DNA from: G039029935 sp039029935
Lineage (GTDB): Bacteria; Chloroflexota; Anaerolineae; Caldilineales; Caldilineaceae
Assembly: GCA_039029935.1 (NCBI GenBank)
Contig: JBCCFC010000689.1
Coordinates: forward strand, 1-7,360
Reading direction: 5' to 3'
DNA: 7,360 nucleotides
Positions 7,288 through 7,360 of this stretch are shown here, piece by piece. Position 1 is the first letter of the stretch, and every line of letters starts with the position of its first letter. Under the pieces are notes generated by a model. That model did not search any database and had not been told where the DNA came from. It saw only the letters and a program-made list of their open reading frames with translations. The translations under genes were made by a program, and so were the position numbers.

Positions 7288-7360
7288 TATTTAGAAAATT
7301 AACCCCAATTAGATTATAATAATTTGAATGAGGTTAAATTTTCTATTTAGATATTTAGAA
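7288..7360. repeat. AT-rich inverted repeat with flanking direct repeats at the window end
   Basis: The arm at 7292-7315 pairs with 7321-7345 across a five-base loop. The pairing has one bulge (7336), two mismatches and two G-U pairs by hand. The outer nine pairs, TAGAAAATT against AATTTTCTA, are perfect. The 9-mer TATTTAGAA occurs at 7288-7296 and again at 7352-7360, the last bases of the window, with the near copy TATTTAGAT at 7344-7352. No coding sequence is visible after 7205. The element may continue past the window. It could be a small non-autonomous mobile element remnant, an intergenic repeat or a weak hairpin; the sequence cannot tell. Confidence 0.55.

Overview
The window holds the distal end of a bacterial respiratory complex I operon, nuoK-nuoL-nuoM-nuoN, all on the + strand. 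A strong intrinsic terminator closes the operon. Two separately spaced + strand genes follow: a phytanoyl-CoA dioxygenase (PhyH) family Fe(II)/2-oxoglutarate oxygenase and a RidA/YjgF-like protein. The DNA has moderate GC content, and its spacers are AT-rich and full of repeats. The phylum cannot be fixed from this sequence. The nuo order, the PhyH gene and the long RidA-like gene with repeat-rich spacers suggest an uncultured free-living lineage such as Chloroflexota, Poribacteria or Latescibacterota. This is an impression, not a result.

Layout. Positions 1-145 are an AT-rich spacer before nuoK; no recognisable NuoJ end is visible. The spacer carries a possible promoter and a small palindrome. 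nuoK (146-448), nuoL (599-2494), nuoM (2515-3993) and nuoN (4110-5588) are full length and keep the charged residues expected of the membrane arm. nuoL and nuoM are 20 bases apart. The nuoK/nuoL and nuoM/nuoN gaps are each filled by a copy of the same unusual element: three 15-bp direct repeats followed by roughly complementary 15-bp repeats. Positions 5589-5815 hold a small hairpin, a strong terminator and a second inverted repeat. The PhyH gene (5816-6604) runs straight into an 8-bp-period repeat and a hairpin-rich spacer. The RidA-like gene (6753-7205) has a near-perfect ribosome binding site and is followed by a long-stem terminator. An AT-rich inverted repeat with 25-base arms lies at the window end.

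How the genes work together. NuoK, L, M and N are membrane subunits of proton-pumping NADH:quinone oxidoreductase. L, M and N are the three antiporter-like subunits, and K helps link them to the quinone-binding end. The PhyH and RidA-like genes look like separate transcription units, and no shared pathway can be shown.

No undescribed multigene system is visible. The most interesting structure is the pair of palindromic 15-bp-period repeats inside the nuo operon.
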